From Azospirillum brasilense (lineage in GTDB: Bacteria > Pseudomonadota > Alphaproteobacteria > Azospirillales > Azospirillaceae), in NCBI RefSeq assembly GCF_022023855.1, contig NZ_CP059449.1, positions 1,474,501 to 1,538,500 on the forward strand: 64,000 nucleotides of DNA. The letters run 5' to 3'. Below are positions 44,095 through 52,943 of the stretch, piece by piece. Within the stretch, counting starts at the first letter, position 1. Each line of letters begins with the position of its first letter. The position numbers and the translations under genes were made by a program. Under the pieces are notes generated by a model. The model worked only from the letters and a program-made list of their open reading frames with translations. It did no database searches and was not told the origin of the DNA.

Positions 44095-44910
44095 ATGACC
44101 CACGCTTTCGCCAAGGACAGCCGCGCCTGCGCCGCCTGCGTTTCGTGGGGGGGTGACCGCGCCCTGTCGGACGACAACACGCTCGTCCACGTCGACCGCT
44201 ACAGCGCGGAGGGGGAGTGCCGGACGGCGACCAGCCAGGATTACCGGAAGGTCACGCGCTCCTACCACACCTGCCAGACCTGGGCGCCGCTGCCGATGCT
44301 GAAGAAGCACGGCGGACGGCCGGAGCGTCAGCCGGTCTTCGCCAGCCGCCCGGCGCCCGCCGCCGCGAAGCCGGTTGCGGAGGCCGTGGTGGCCGCGCCG
44401 GTGCGCGCGGTTCCGGCCGCCGCCGCCGTTCCGCCGCCGCCGCCCGCGCCGCCGGTCTGCCGGTCGGAGCCGCTGGACCTCGAGCAGATCCCGCAGATCG
44501 CCAGCCTGATCTACGTCCATTGGCGGCGCGTCCGTCGCGGGCGCGCGATGCCGGAGGCACGCGACATCGACACCGCGCAGATCCGCGAATGCGTGCCGCG
44601 CCTGTGCCTGATGGAGCCGCTGCGCGGCGGCGAGGGTTTCCTCTACCGCGCCTGCGGGCGGGCGGTGCAGCGCCGGATCGGCCAGCGCGCGGTGCCGCGC
44701 CCGGTCAGCGATTGCCACCCCGCCGAAGCGGCGGCGCGTTTCAACGCCGACCTGCGCGCCTGTCTGGAGACGGGGGAGCCGCGCGGCCTGCTGGTGCGCG
44801 ACGACCCGATGCTGCCGGGCGCGCGCTTCGTCGAACTGCTGCTGCCGCTGTCCGACGAGGACGGCCGCCCGGCCCGCGTGCTGGCCTTCCGGCACGTGCC
44901 GGGGGGCTGA
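44095..44910 (+). CDS. PAS_5-type sensor protein with N-terminal Cys-rich segment
   Basis: 271 residues. The first ~65 contain paired cysteines (ACAAC, GECR, HTCQTW), suggestive of a metal or disulfide site. A Pro/Ala-rich linker ([13 protein letters not shown]) follows, then a C-terminal PAS_5-like domain (about 125-265: [66 protein letters not shown]) as found in many alphaproteobacterial proteins of unknown role. There is no membrane segment or output domain. The start at 44095 is the first ATG after the divergent carB promoter. Confidence 0.68.
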   Translation: MTHAFAKDSRACAACVSWGGDRALSDDNTLVHVDRYSAEGECRTATSQDYRKVTRSYHTCQTWAPLPMLKKHGGRPERQPVFASRPAPAAAKPVAEAVVAAPVRAVPAAAAVPPPPPAPPVCRSEPLDLEQIPQIASLIYVHWRRVRRGRAMPEARDIDTAQIRECVPRLCLMEPLRGGEGFLYRACGRAVQRRIGQRAVPRPVSDCHPAEAAARFNADLRACLETGEPRGLLVRDDPMLPGARFVELLLPLSDEDGRPARVLAFRHVPGG

Positions 44911-44969
44911 CGGAGGCCGCGGTGCCCTGGAGCGCGCAGCCCCCGCCGGAGCCCCCACCGGAGTCTCCG

Positions 44970-45320
44970 ATGCCGGCGCCCGGCGGTGCCGGGCCGGCCG
45001 GCGGCGCCGACATGGTGGGAGTCTGGCCGTCCGCCGTCTGGATCGTCGTCGGCACGCTCTTCTATCTGGAACATCCGCAGAGCTTCGCCGGCTGGAAGGG
45101 CGCACTCTATTATGTGGTCGGCACCGCCGTCGTGGCGCTGGTGATCGGCCTCGTCAGCCTGAGCCTGCGCCGCGCCGTCGCCGGCATGCTGGCCGAGGTA
45201 TTCCCCCGCCGCGACCGCTTCACCGACCTCGTGAGCCTGATGCTGCGGCTGATGCTGGCCATCGCGGAGGGTATGCTGGTGGCCCTGTTCGCCCGCTGGA
45301 CGCTGGGTGCGCTGGGCTAG
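44970..45320 (+). CDS. Hypothetical small membrane protein
   Basis: 116 residues from the ATG at 44970 (GGAG six bases before); a GTG at 44922 with GGAGG upstream would add 16 residues. Two or three hydrophobic helices (VWIVVGTLFYLEH, ALYYVVGTAVVALVIGLVSLSL, LMLAIAEGMLVALFARWTLGALG) separate a Pro/Gly-rich start from a basic loop with FPRRDRFTDL. No family is recognised. It follows the PAS protein closely on the same strand and precedes the MgtC-like gene. Confidence 0.6.
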   Translation: MPAPGGAGPAGGADMVGVWPSAVWIVVGTLFYLEHPQSFAGWKGALYYVVGTAVVALVIGLVSLSLRRAVAGMLAEVFPRRDRFTDLVSLMLRLMLAIAEGMLVALFARWTLGALG

Positions 45321-45404
45321 GGTGGGGGGTAGGGTGATCCTTCGCCAACCAATCGGCGCTACACTGTGCTTTCCGGGACCGATCGTCCTGGGGGGAGGGG
45401 CGTC

Positions 45405-46133
45405 ATGCTGAACCTGTCCGCCTACTGGTCGCCGGCCGAACTGGCCGTGAACGGCATCATCCTGCTGCATCTGGTCGGGGCGCTGGGGCTCGGCATCCTG
45501 ATGGGGTACGAGCGCTCCTTCCACGGGCGGGCGGCGGGGATGCGCACCTACGCGCTGGTCTGCCTCGCCTCGACGGCGCTGACCGTCGTCAACGCCTATC
45601 CCGGCCTGTGGTACGGCGGCATCGGGAGCGGAAGCGGCGGGGGCGGGGACCCGACGCGGGTCATCCAGGGCATCGTGACCGGCATCGGCTTTCTCGGCGC
45701 CGGGGTCATCATGCGGGAGGGCTTCTCCATCCGCGGCCTGTCCACCGCGGCATCGATCTGGACGGCGGCGGCGATCGGGGTGACCATCGGGCTGGGCTTC
45801 TACGCCGCGGCCATCGGCTTGGCCTTTCTGGTCATTCTGGTGATGAGCGCCTTCCGCCGGCTGGAGGCGGTGCTGCCCCACCACACGGTGGTCCAGGTGA
45901 TGCTCGTCTTCGAGCGCGACCAGGCGCCCCCGGCGGAGGTGATCCGCGTCAAGGCGCTGGAGCACGGCTACGAGATCGTGTCCTGGGCCTTCCACCTGCG
46001 CAACGGCAGCGGCCACCTGGAGTATCAGCTCACGCTCCAGGCCAACGGCACGCCGGACCCGATGGAGCTGATCGACAAGCTCGCCCACACCAGCCGGGTG
46101 GTGGAATTCCGCCTGTCGCCGTCGCGCATGTGA
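45405..46133 (+). CDS. MgtC/SapB-family membrane protein
   Basis: 242 residues. The N-terminal membrane region carries HLVGALGLGILMGYERSFHGRAAGMRTYALVCLAS, and GIVTGIGFLGAGVIMREGFSIRGLSTAASIWTAAAIGVTIGLG is the signature of MgtC/SapB proteins. A cytoplasmic C-terminal domain of about 85 residues follows, as in the MgtC class. Family members act on virulence, Mg2+ homeostasis or F-ATPase activity in intracellular bacteria; in a free-living host the role is unknown. A strong GGGGGAGGGG precedes the ATG. It converges on dinB with 13 bases between. Confidence 0.85.
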   Translation: MLNLSAYWSPAELAVNGIILLHLVGALGLGILMGYERSFHGRAAGMRTYALVCLASTALTVVNAYPGLWYGGIGSGSGGGGDPTRVIQGIVTGIGFLGAGVIMREGFSIRGLSTAASIWTAAAIGVTIGLGFYAAAIGLAFLVILVMSAFRRLEAVLPHHTVVQVMLVFERDQAPPAEVIRVKALEHGYEIVSWAFHLRNGSGHLEYQLTLQANGTPDPMELIDKLAHTSRVVEFRLSPSRM

Positions 46134-46146
46134 GGGGCCGGCGCCT

Positions 46147-46638
46147 TTACTTGTCCAACAGGAAATAGGCGAAGTCGATGCTGGGCGCGGCCAGCCCGAA
46201 CTGCGTCAGCAGCGTGTGCGCCTGCCCGCGGTGGTGGGTCTGGTGGTTGAAGACATGGGCCAGCACCGCGGAAAAGGGCATGGTGAAGGCTTGCCCGGCC
46301 AGCGAGCGGTAGTGGAGGTCCGTAGCGAAGCGCGCCTCCTCCTGCTCCGCCACGACGCGGACGATGCGCTCGTCCTCCGCGTCACGGGCGGCGCGCAGCT
46401 CTTCGAAGCCGTCATAGAGGATCTCGTCCAGGGCGAAGGGCGTCGGCCCGTCCCCCTCGATGCGGCGCAGCCACACCCGGTCGGCCACCAGGATGTGGTT
46501 CAGCGTTCCCCGCACCGAGCGGAAGAAGGCGCTGCGGTCCTCGCGGTACTGGGCGTCCGACAAGTCGGCCGCCACCGCGTAGAGGCGGCGGTTGGCCCAG
46601 CGGTTGTAGCGCGCGAACCGTTCGAAATGCGCCTTCAT
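46147..46638 (-). CDS. DinB-family protein
   Basis: 163 residues of the DinB/YfiT four-helix-bundle type. The metal-binding His triad is seen as LNHILVADRVW (His near 48), and in VFNHQTHHRGQAHTLL (two His near 130-136). FARYNRWANRRLYA is the typical first helix. Family members are metal-dependent enzymes, some thiol transferases (bacillithiol or mycothiol S-transferase relatives), or unknown. The gene ends 13 bases from the convergent MgtC-like gene and starts 33 bases after the stop of the downstream ftsK gene on the same strand. Confidence 0.88.
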   Translation of the reverse strand: MKAHFERFARYNRWANRRLYAVAADLSDAQYREDRSAFFRSVRGTLNHILVADRVWLRRIEGDGPTPFALDEILYDGFEELRAARDAEDERIVRVVAEQEEARFATDLHYRSLAGQAFTMPFSAVLAHVFNHQTHHRGQAHTLLTQFGLAAPSIDFAYFLLDK

Positions 46639-46671
46639 CGCTCCGACTCCTGTGTTCGAAGGCTCCTGCGT

Positions 46672-48726
46672 TCAGACCCCGGCGCGCTTGGCCGACAGGC
46701 CGGCGGGGGACAGCAGCACCTCGCGCTTGCCCTGGTGGTTGGCCTGGCCGACCACGCGCTCCGTCTCCATCCGCTCGACCAGACGGGCGGCGCGGTTGTA
46801 GCCGATCTGGAGCTGACGCTGGATGAAGCTGACCGACACCTTGCCCTCGCGCACCACCAGGTTGACGGCCTGCATGTAGAGGTCGTCGCCGGAGTTGCCG
46901 CCGCCGCTCTCGTCGTCCTCGTCGGCGACCGCCTCATCCTCTTCCTCGGTGATGGCGGTGACGTAGTTGGGGGCGCCCTGCGACTTGATGAACTGCACGA
47001 TCTCCTCGACCTCCGAATCGGAGACGAAGGGGCCGTGGACGCGGGTGATGCGGCCGCCGCCGGCCATGTAGAGCATGTCGCCCTGGCCGAGCAGCTGCTC
47101 CGCCCCGGCCTCGCCGAGGATGGTGCGGCTGTCGATCTTGCTGGTGACCTGGAAGCTGATGCGGGTCGGGAAGTTGGCCTTGATGGTGCCGGTGATGACG
47201 TCCACCGAGGGGCGCTGCGTCGCCATGATCAGGTGGATGCCGGCGGCGCGGGCCATCTGGGCGAGGCGCTGGATCGCCGCCTCGATCTCCTTGCCGGCCA
47301 CCAGCATCAGGTCGGCCATCTCATCCACGATGACCACGATGTAGGGGAGCGGCGTCGGCTCCTGCGGGGTCAGGTCGAAGACGGCCTCGGCCTCGCCGGG
47401 GACGGTGCGGCGGGGCATCGGCTCGCCGTTGGCGATCATCTCGGCGATGCGGGCGTTGTAGCCCTCGATGTTGCGCACGCCGAGCTTGGACATCGCCTCG
47501 TAGCGGCTCTCCATCTCGCGCACGGCCCAGCGGAGCGCGATGACGGCCTTCTTCGGGTCGGTCACCACCGGGGTCAGCAGATGCGGGATGCCGTCATAGA
47601 CGGACAGCTCCAGCATCTTCGGGTCCACCATGATGAAGCGGCAGCGGTCGGGCGGCAGCCGGTAGAGCAGCGACAGGATCATCGTGTTGATGGCGACCGA
47701 CTTGCCCGAGCCAGTGGTGCCAGCGACCAGCAGGTGCGGCATGCGGGCGAGGTCGGCGACCACCGGCTCTCCGCTGATGTCCTTGCCGAGCGCGATGGCG
47801 AGATGGGCCTGCGATTCGGCGAAGGCCGTGTGATCGAACATCTCGCGCAGATAGACCATCTCGCGCACCGGGTTCGGCAACTCGACGCCGATCACGCTGC
47901 GGCCCGGCACGATGGCGATTCGGGCGGTGACCACGCTCATCGAGCGGGCGATGTCGTCGGTCAGGTTGATGACCGTGGCCGACTTGGTGCCCGGCGCCGG
48001 CTCGAACTCGTAGAGCGTCACGACGGGGCCGGGGCGCACGTCCATGATCTCGCCGCGGACGCGGAAGTTCCGCAGCACCGTCTCCAGCATCCGCGCGTTG
48101 CGGGCCAGGACCGTCTCGTCATGCTGCTGCGGCGGCCGCGGCGGCGGGTTCTGGAGAAGCGTGGTGCCGGGCAGGGCGTAGGGATCATCCTCGCCGACGG
48201 ACAGCGCTGCCTCGTCGGATTCGGGCTCGGATTCGTCGTCGAAGGTGTCGGTGTCGTCGATGTCCTCCGCGTCGTCCTCATAGGCCGCGTCGTCCTCGTG
48301 GGCCAAGGTGTCGTCCTCGGCTTCCTCCGACTCCGCTTCCTCGGACAGGGCCTCGGGCAGATCCTCGGCGTCGGGAATGAGGACGTCTTCCACCTCGTCC
48401 GGCGCGTCCACCGCCGCGTCCGACGCCGGGGGCGGGACGGCGGTTTCCGCGGGGCGCGCCTCATAGGCCCACTCGACGCCGGACAGGAAGGCGAAGCCGG
48501 CGACCACCGCCAGCGCCTCGTCGCCGAGGTTGGTCGAATAGACCGTGCCGGCGCGCGGGGTTCCGGGAAGCACCTCCACGTCCCACAGCAGCCGCCCGTC
48601 CGGGCGCGCGTTGGGGATCAGGTTGAAGGGGCGGCCGTTCAGCGCGCACCACAGATTGAACTCGTCGGCGGTGACGACTCCCGACTGGGTCGCGGGCGCG
48701 GTCAGGTGGGGCGTGCGCGGCGTCAT
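46672..48726 (-). CDS. ftsK: Soluble FtsK/SpoIIIE-type DNA translocase
   Basis: 684 residues. The motor is intact: Walker A GTTGSGKS near residue 339, Walker B IVVIVDEMADLM, then QRPSVDVITGTIKANFPTRISFQV and the C-terminal winged-helix gamma domain (ESGGGNSGDDLYMQAVNLVVREGKVSVSFIQRQLQIGYNRAARLVERME), which reads KOPS-like sites. Unlike standard FtsK there is no four-helix membrane N-terminus; instead a 90-residue soluble region and a long acidic Asp/Glu linker (about 95-190). Whether it is the main division translocase or an accessory like SftA is open. Its start overlaps the PAS gene upstream by 4 bases (ATGA). Confidence 0.9.
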   Translation of the reverse strand: MTPRTPHLTAPATQSGVVTADEFNLWCALNGRPFNLIPNARPDGRLLWDVEVLPGTPRAGTVYSTNLGDEALAVVAGFAFLSGVEWAYEARPAETAVPPPASDAAVDAPDEVEDVLIPDAEDLPEALSEEAESEEAEDDTLAHEDDAAYEDDAEDIDDTDTFDDESEPESDEAALSVGEDDPYALPGTTLLQNPPPRPPQQHDETVLARNARMLETVLRNFRVRGEIMDVRPGPVVTLYEFEPAPGTKSATVINLTDDIARSMSVVTARIAIVPGRSVIGVELPNPVREMVYLREMFDHTAFAESQAHLAIALGKDISGEPVVADLARMPHLLVAGTTGSGKSVAINTMILSLLYRLPPDRCRFIMVDPKMLELSVYDGIPHLLTPVVTDPKKAVIALRWAVREMESRYEAMSKLGVRNIEGYNARIAEMIANGEPMPRRTVPGEAEAVFDLTPQEPTPLPYIVVIVDEMADLMLVAGKEIEAAIQRLAQMARAAGIHLIMATQRPSVDVITGTIKANFPTRISFQVTSKIDSRTILGEAGAEQLLGQGDMLYMAGGGRITRVHGPFVSDSEVEEIVQFIKSQGAPNYVTAITEEEDEAVADEDDESGGGNSGDDLYMQAVNLVVREGKVSVSFIQRQLQIGYNRAARLVERMETERVVGQANHQGKREVLLSPAGLSAKRAGV

Positions 48727-49472
48727 GCCGGGGCTCCCGGTTTCTGTTCGGTGGAGAAGGACTCGCCGTCGTCGGCGTCGTCGTCGGGGGTATCGTCGGT
48801 CTCGGTCTCGGTCTCGGTTCCGGCTTCAGTGTCCGCGGCCCCGTCCGTATCGTCGTCGATGTCGGTGCCCTCGTCCGCAAGGGACTCGGATTCGCCGTCC
48901 ACCGTGTCGTCCGCCTCCGGCCCGTCATCATCCGGCCCGTCATCATCCGGCCCGTCATCATCCGGACTGTCGATCTCCACCTCCGCCTCATCCTCCGTCG
49001 CGTCGGGGACGAGCACGGCGCAGGGCGGTTCGTCCGGCGGCAGCTCATAGGCGGCGACCAGGATCTTGTCGATGGTTTCGCCGTCGCTGGACATCGGCAG
49101 CGCCAGCCGCTCCCAGGTCCGCATGACGCCGCTGAAATCGGCGGTGTAGACACGGGCGACCGGCAGCCGTTCGCGCAGGAGCGAGGCGTATTCGGGGCGC
49201 AGGATGGCCCGCTGCTCCTCCGGCAGATCGTCCAGCGTGGCGCCCAGGCGCGAATGCCCGAAGGCCGCCGCGAGCGACTGGCCGTAATAGGAATAAACGA
49301 AGTCGTCGTCGCCGATGACCTCGAAAATCACAATATTATCCTTCCACGGCCGCAGGTCGGCCGGGGCGATGCTGCTGGACACCGGCGGCTTCCCGCCGAT
49401 GCATTTGGTGAGCCAGAAGTCAAGCAGGCCGCTCAGGTGCGGCGTCGCCAGCTCGGTTCTTTCCTTGATCAT
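48723..49472 (-). CDS. PAS_5-type protein with long acidic repeat tail
   Basis: 249 residues. Residues 1-155 form a PAS_5-like domain (LLDFWLTKCIGGKPPVSSSIAPADLRPWKDNIVIFEVI, FVYSYYGQSLAAAFG, RTWERLALPMSSDG). The last ~90 residues are almost only Asp, Glu, Thr, Gly and Pro, including three tandem DDDGP repeats, and would be disordered. The stop overlaps the start of the ftsK gene by 4 bases, so the two are translationally coupled. The pair suggests a regulator or partner of the translocase, an inference from coupling alone. Confidence 0.72.
   Translation of the reverse strand: MIKERTELATPHLSGLLDFWLTKCIGGKPPVSSSIAPADLRPWKDNIVIFEVIGDDDFVYSYYGQSLAAAFGHSRLGATLDDLPEEQRAILRPEYASLLRERLPVARVYTADFSGVMRTWERLALPMSSDGETIDKILVAAYELPPDEPPCAVLVPDATEDEAEVEIDSPDDDGPDDDGPDDDGPEADDTVDGESESLADEGTDIDDDTDGAADTEAGTETETETDDTPDDDADDGESFSTEQKPGAPA
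48926..48970. repeat. 15-base tandem repeat inside the acidic tail coding sequence
   Basis: The unit CCGTCATCATCCGGC is repeated three times in a row in frame, coding the DDDGP repeats of the PAS protein. Such short repeats can change copy number by slippage, which here would alter tail length without breaking the frame. Confidence 0.8.
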
Positions 49473-49678
49473 GGATTGGGCGCGGAATGTCTCGGGCGGC
49501 GCCCCGCGGGGCTACCCCCTGGAGCTTTCATGGACCGCCGGAACCATACCCGCAAGCGACGGGCAGGCGCAACCGCAAGGGACCGCCCCGTTCAAGCCGG
49601 CTTAACCCTGTCGCCCGGATGCCGCAGTGGGGGGCGGGAACCGTCTCCATGGTTCAGCCCCCGCACCGCAAGAGCGCG

Positions 49679-50320
49679 TCACGCCGCGCAGGTCACCCCG
49701 GTGCCGCCCAGCCCGCAGTAGCCCGCGGGATTCTTGGACAGATACTGCTGGTGATAGTCCTCGGCGTAGTAGAAGGGCGGGGCCTCGCGCAGCTCCGTCG
49801 TCACCGGGCCGAAACCGGCCTGCTCCAGGCGGGCCTGATAGGACTCGCGGCTGGCCTCGGCTGCGGTGCGCTGGGCGTCCGTGTGGGTGTAGATGGCCGA
49901 GCGGTACTGGGTGCCGACGTCGTTGCCCTGGCGCATCCCCTGGGTCGGGTCGTGCGCCTCCCAGAAGACGCGCAGCAGCTCCTCGAACCCGACCTTGGCC
50001 GGGTCGTAGACGACGCGCACCACCTCGGTGTGGCCGGTGCGGCCGGAGCAGACCTCCTCATAGGTCGGGTTGGGCGTGTGGCCGCCCTGATAGCCGACCA
50101 TGGTCGTCCAGACGCCCGGCACCTTCCAGAACTTGCGCTCCGCCCCCCAGAAGCAGCCGAGCCCGAAGTCGGCGACCTCCAGCCCCTCCGGATAGGGCGG
50201 GGTCAGCGGGTTGCCGTTGACATGGTGGCGCGGCGGCACGGGAACCGGCGTGTCGCGCCCGGGCAGGGCCTCCTCCGCGCTGGGCAGCGCCAGGGGCTTG
50301 CGCATGAACATTCCGAGCAT
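49679..50320 (-). CDS. msrA: Peptide-methionine (S)-S-oxide reductase MsrA
   Basis: 213 residues, of the longer MsrA class. The active-site [19 protein letters not shown] near residue 55 has the catalytic Cys; [32 protein letters not shown] and the C-terminal [12 protein letters not shown] hold further cysteines for recycling by thioredoxin. It repairs oxidised methionine. The start at 50320 with GGAGAGG upstream is preferred to the open frame reaching 50629. It is divergent from the sigma-1.1-like gene. Confidence 0.94.
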   Translation of the reverse strand: MLGMFMRKPLALPSAEEALPGRDTPVPVPPRHHVNGNPLTPPYPEGLEVADFGLGCFWGAERKFWKVPGVWTTMVGYQGGHTPNPTYEEVCSGRTGHTEVVRVVYDPAKVGFEELLRVFWEAHDPTQGMRQGNDVGTQYRSAIYTHTDAQRTAAEASRESYQARLEQAGFGPVTTELREAPPFYYAEDYHQQYLSKNPAGYCGLGGTGVTCAA

Positions 50321-50471
50321 CTCGGCCTCTCCGATGGCGTAGGATTTGGGGATTATGTCGGGTCGCCCCGCCCCGGAGGCAAGTCGGCGCCTTTGCGCGG
50401 GAGCCTTCCGCGGCCCCGCGTGTTTACCCTTCGGAATGTTCAGTCCAAGGTGGAACCGCGGGGAGAGAATC

Positions 50472-50921
50472 ATGACGATCGACGACGCCACCCTCCAGCG
50501 CCTGATCGACAAGGGGCGCCAGCACGGCAACCGGCTCAGCGTCGAGCAGCTCGGCCAGGACGTGCCGGTGGAGACGATGACCCCGGAGGAGGTCGCCGTG
50601 GTGGTGGAACGGCTGGAGGCCGCGGGCATCGACGTGGAGCTGACCGACGAGCGGCTGAAGCGCCCACGCGGCGGCGGCGGTGGCGATTACCAGCGCGGGG
50701 CCGGGGTGGTCACCATCGCCAGCCCGGCGGCTCCCGCCGTCTCCGCACCCGGCGCCCGCCCGTCCGAACATGGCTGGGCCGACGAGGGGCTGGGCCATGC
50801 CCATGGCGCGCATCACGGCTCACGCCGGGCGCCGACCTGGGACCGCGGCGGTGTGGACATGCTGCCCGTCGTCTCGGTCATCGTGGTGGCGCTGGTGCTG
50901 ATCATCGCCCTGGGCGGCTGA
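50472..50921 (+). CDS. Sigma-factor region-1.1-like domain with C-terminal membrane anchor
   Basis: 149 residues. Residues 5-58 ([52 protein letters not shown]) match the autoinhibitory region 1.1 of primary sigma-70 factors in helix pattern and key residues. A Gly/Pro/His-rich linker follows, and the end [21 protein letters not shown] is a single membrane helix, so the domain would be tethered to the inner membrane facing the cytoplasm. No sigma region 2-4 exists. It may compete for RNA polymerase or DNA, or be an unrelated reuse of the fold. GGGGAGAGA precedes the ATG. Confidence 0.75.
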   Translation: MTIDDATLQRLIDKGRQHGNRLSVEQLGQDVPVETMTPEEVAVVVERLEAAGIDVELTDERLKRPRGGGGGDYQRGAGVVTIASPAAPAVSAPGARPSEHGWADEGLGHAHGAHHGSRRAPTWDRGGVDMLPVVSVIVVALVLIIALGG

Positions 50922-50933
50922 TCAGCCAGACTG

Positions 50934-51797
50934 TCAACCCGGCTTCGCCAGCGCGTGGATGAGGATGGCCGCGGTCGCCGCGACGTTCAGCGACTGGATG
51001 CGGCCGGTGCCGGGCAAGGTCAGGATGTCCTCGCAAGCGGCGAGGGTGGCGGGGGGAAGCCCGTCCTCCTCGTTGCCCAGCACGACGGCGGCGGGCCGCT
51101 CCCCCGTGGCGAGGACCGCCGGGTCGGTGACCACCGCCCGGCCCCGGCCCAGCGCGGTTCCGGCCACCCGGTGGGAGTCGCGCAGCCGCTTCAGGACCGT
51201 CGGCAGGTTGGACGCCCGGTACAGCTCCACCCATTCGAACCCGCCCTCGGCGACGCGGTAGGCGGACTCCGACGGCAGGGCCTGCCCGGGATGGTCCGAC
51301 ACCACGACCCGCCGCAGGCCGAAGAAGGCGGCGGTGCGCAGGATGGCGCCCAGATTGTGCGGGTTGCCGACTCCGTCAAGGATCAGCAGCGGCTGCCCGT
51401 CCGCCGCCCAGCGCTTCGCCGCTTCGGTGTCGAAGGCGGGCACCGGGCGCGGCGGGATCAGCGCGACCACCCCGCCGTGAAGGACCGTCCCGGCGACCTT
51501 CGCCAGCTCATCGGCCTCCACCATGCGGTAGGGCTTGCGCGCCGCGGCCATCGCCTTGCAGAAGTCGCCGGTCTTCGCCTTCAGCCGCTCCTCGAAGAAC
51601 AGCCGCTCCACCTGCGCCGCGTCATGGGCGAAGAGGGCGGAGACGGCGGACAGGCCGGCGACGCGGAACAGCTTCCCCGGCTCCTCCCGCACCTCTTCAC
51701 GGCGCATCTCCTTGCCAGCGCGGGCCGGACCCGGACGCGGGGAGCGGGCAGGGGCAGGGGCGGGCGGACGGCCGCGCGGGGTCGCCGGCTTCGGCAT
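50934..51797 (-). CDS. TrmH-family (SpoU) 2'-O-ribose RNA methyltransferase
   Basis: 287 residues. After a basic Pro-rich start, a substrate-binding SpoU_sub domain (LFRVAGLSAVSALFAHDAAQVERLFF) is followed by the trefoil-knot methyltransferase: LDGVGNPHNLGAILRTAAFFG (motif 1), VVLGNEEDGLPPATLAACEDILTLPGTGRIQSLNVAATAAILIHALA (motifs 2 and 3, SAM pocket). It methylates rRNA or tRNA ribose; the target is not readable. It starts 66 bases after the SDR gene stop on the same strand and converges with the sigma-1.1-like gene, 12 bases away. Confidence 0.9.
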   Translation of the reverse strand: MPKPATPRGRPPAPAPARSPRPGPARAGKEMRREEVREEPGKLFRVAGLSAVSALFAHDAAQVERLFFEERLKAKTGDFCKAMAAARKPYRMVEADELAKVAGTVLHGGVVALIPPRPVPAFDTEAAKRWAADGQPLLILDGVGNPHNLGAILRTAAFFGLRRVVVSDHPGQALPSESAYRVAEGGFEWVELYRASNLPTVLKRLRDSHRVAGTALGRGRAVVTDPAVLATGERPAAVVLGNEEDGLPPATLAACEDILTLPGTGRIQSLNVAATAAILIHALAKPG

Positions 51798-51815
51798 GAT
51801 GGACTCAGGGTTTGG

Positions 51816-51850
51816 GGGAACGGGCCGGCATTCTGGACCAACCCGTTCCC
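51816..51850 (-). terminator. Possible hairpin after SDR gene
   Basis: A 9-base-pair stem GGGAACGGG/CCCGTTCCC (51816-51824 with 51842-51850) with a 17-base loop lies 13 bases past the SDR stop. No T-run follows, so it may be only a pause or mRNA-stability hairpin. Confidence 0.35.
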
Positions 51851-51863
51851 GAACTCAAAGCCC

Positions 51864-52847
51864 TCAGTGGTTTCCGTTCTTGCTCCGCGCGTAGCCGGCG
51901 TAGGCCGCCGCCGCAGCGGCCGCGACCCCGGCGACGAGCAGGGGCGACACCCAGGCGGGCGGCGGGGTGCGGAAGCCGCCGGTGACGCCGCGGCCGCGCT
52001 CCACCGGACGGAACAGGTTGCCGTCGCTCGTCGCGGCGGGCGGGGTCCGACTGAAATGGCGGTGTGCGCCGTGGCCGGCGATCTTCTCCATCAGGCGTGG
52101 CGCCACCGCGTGCCCCAGCCGGGTCAGCGGGGTCATCGCACCGACCATCGCCTGGGCGCGCGGGCGCAGCGCCACGGCCAGCACGGTGTCCGCCACGTCC
52201 TGCGGGTCATCGTAGAAGGGACTTTCCGCGTCCAGCTGATGGCCGGTGTAATTGGCGCCGTGGGACATGCCCGGCGTGTCGGTGAAGAAGGGATAGACGC
52301 CGCAGACATGGACGCCCGGCGCGTCGACCAGTTCCGCCCGCAGGCTTTCCAGAAGCCCTTCCAGTCCGAATTTGCTGGCCGCGTAGGCGGCGGCGTAGGG
52401 GGCGGGCGCCCAGGCCCCGACCGACACCGTGTTGATGAGCACACCATGGCCCTGCCGGCGGAACAGCGGCAGCACGGCGTGGGCGGCGTGCAGCGGGCCG
52501 AACAGGTTGGTCTCGACGACGCGGCGGTGCGCCTCCAGCGGGGTGTCCTCGAACCGCCCGACGGCGCCGACCCCGGCGTTGCTCACCCAGACGTCGATGC
52601 CGCCGAACATTTGCACCGCCCGGTTGGCGAGCCTCCGCACCGCCTCCGCATCGGTGACGTCGGTGGGCACCACCTCGGCCTCGCCGCCCAGCTCCCGGCA
52701 TTCCTCGGCGACCTCACCGAGCAGGGCCTCCCGCCGGGCGGCCAGAACCAGCCGGGCGCCCTCCCGCGCGAAGGTCAGGGCGGTGGCCCGCCCGATTCCG
52801 CTCGACGCGCCGGTGATGACCACCACGGCCCCGCGCACGCTGTCCAT
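51864..52847 (-). CDS. Short-chain dehydrogenase/reductase with C-terminal membrane helix
   Basis: 327 residues. The NAD(P) motif TGASSGIGRA (residues about 12-21), SNAGVGA, catalytic Ser in INTVSVGA and YAAAYAASKFG (Y-x3-K) are all present; the sequence resembles SDR proteins of unknown substrate with a long C-terminus. The tail PAWVSPLLVAGVAAAAAAAYAGYARSKNGNH is a probable membrane anchor. The ATG at 52847 has GGGAGAGGATGG just before it. It lies between the YqaA-type gene and the methyltransferase gene on the minus strand. Confidence 0.88.
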   Translation of the reverse strand: MDSVRGAVVVITGASSGIGRATALTFAREGARLVLAARREALLGEVAEECRELGGEAEVVPTDVTDAEAVRRLANRAVQMFGGIDVWVSNAGVGAVGRFEDTPLEAHRRVVETNLFGPLHAAHAVLPLFRRQGHGVLINTVSVGAWAPAPYAAAYAASKFGLEGLLESLRAELVDAPGVHVCGVYPFFTDTPGMSHGANYTGHQLDAESPFYDDPQDVADTVLAVALRPRAQAMVGAMTPLTRLGHAVAPRLMEKIAGHGAHRHFSRTPPAATSDGNLFRPVERGRGVTGGFRTPPPAWVSPLLVAGVAAAAAAAYAGYARSKNGNH

Positions 52848-52943
52848 CCATCCTCTCCCGTCAATGCCTCGATGCCGCATCAACAGGACAGGACGGCCCG
52901 GCGTCGCGGTGCCGCGGTGGAGTTGGGGTGGCGTTGCCGTGGA

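Noticed and set aside
46216..49050. Plus-strand 944-codon frame opposite dinB, ftsK and the PAS gene
   Set aside because: Spans three genes on the other strand and mirrors them; Ser-rich end comes from the acidic repeat region.
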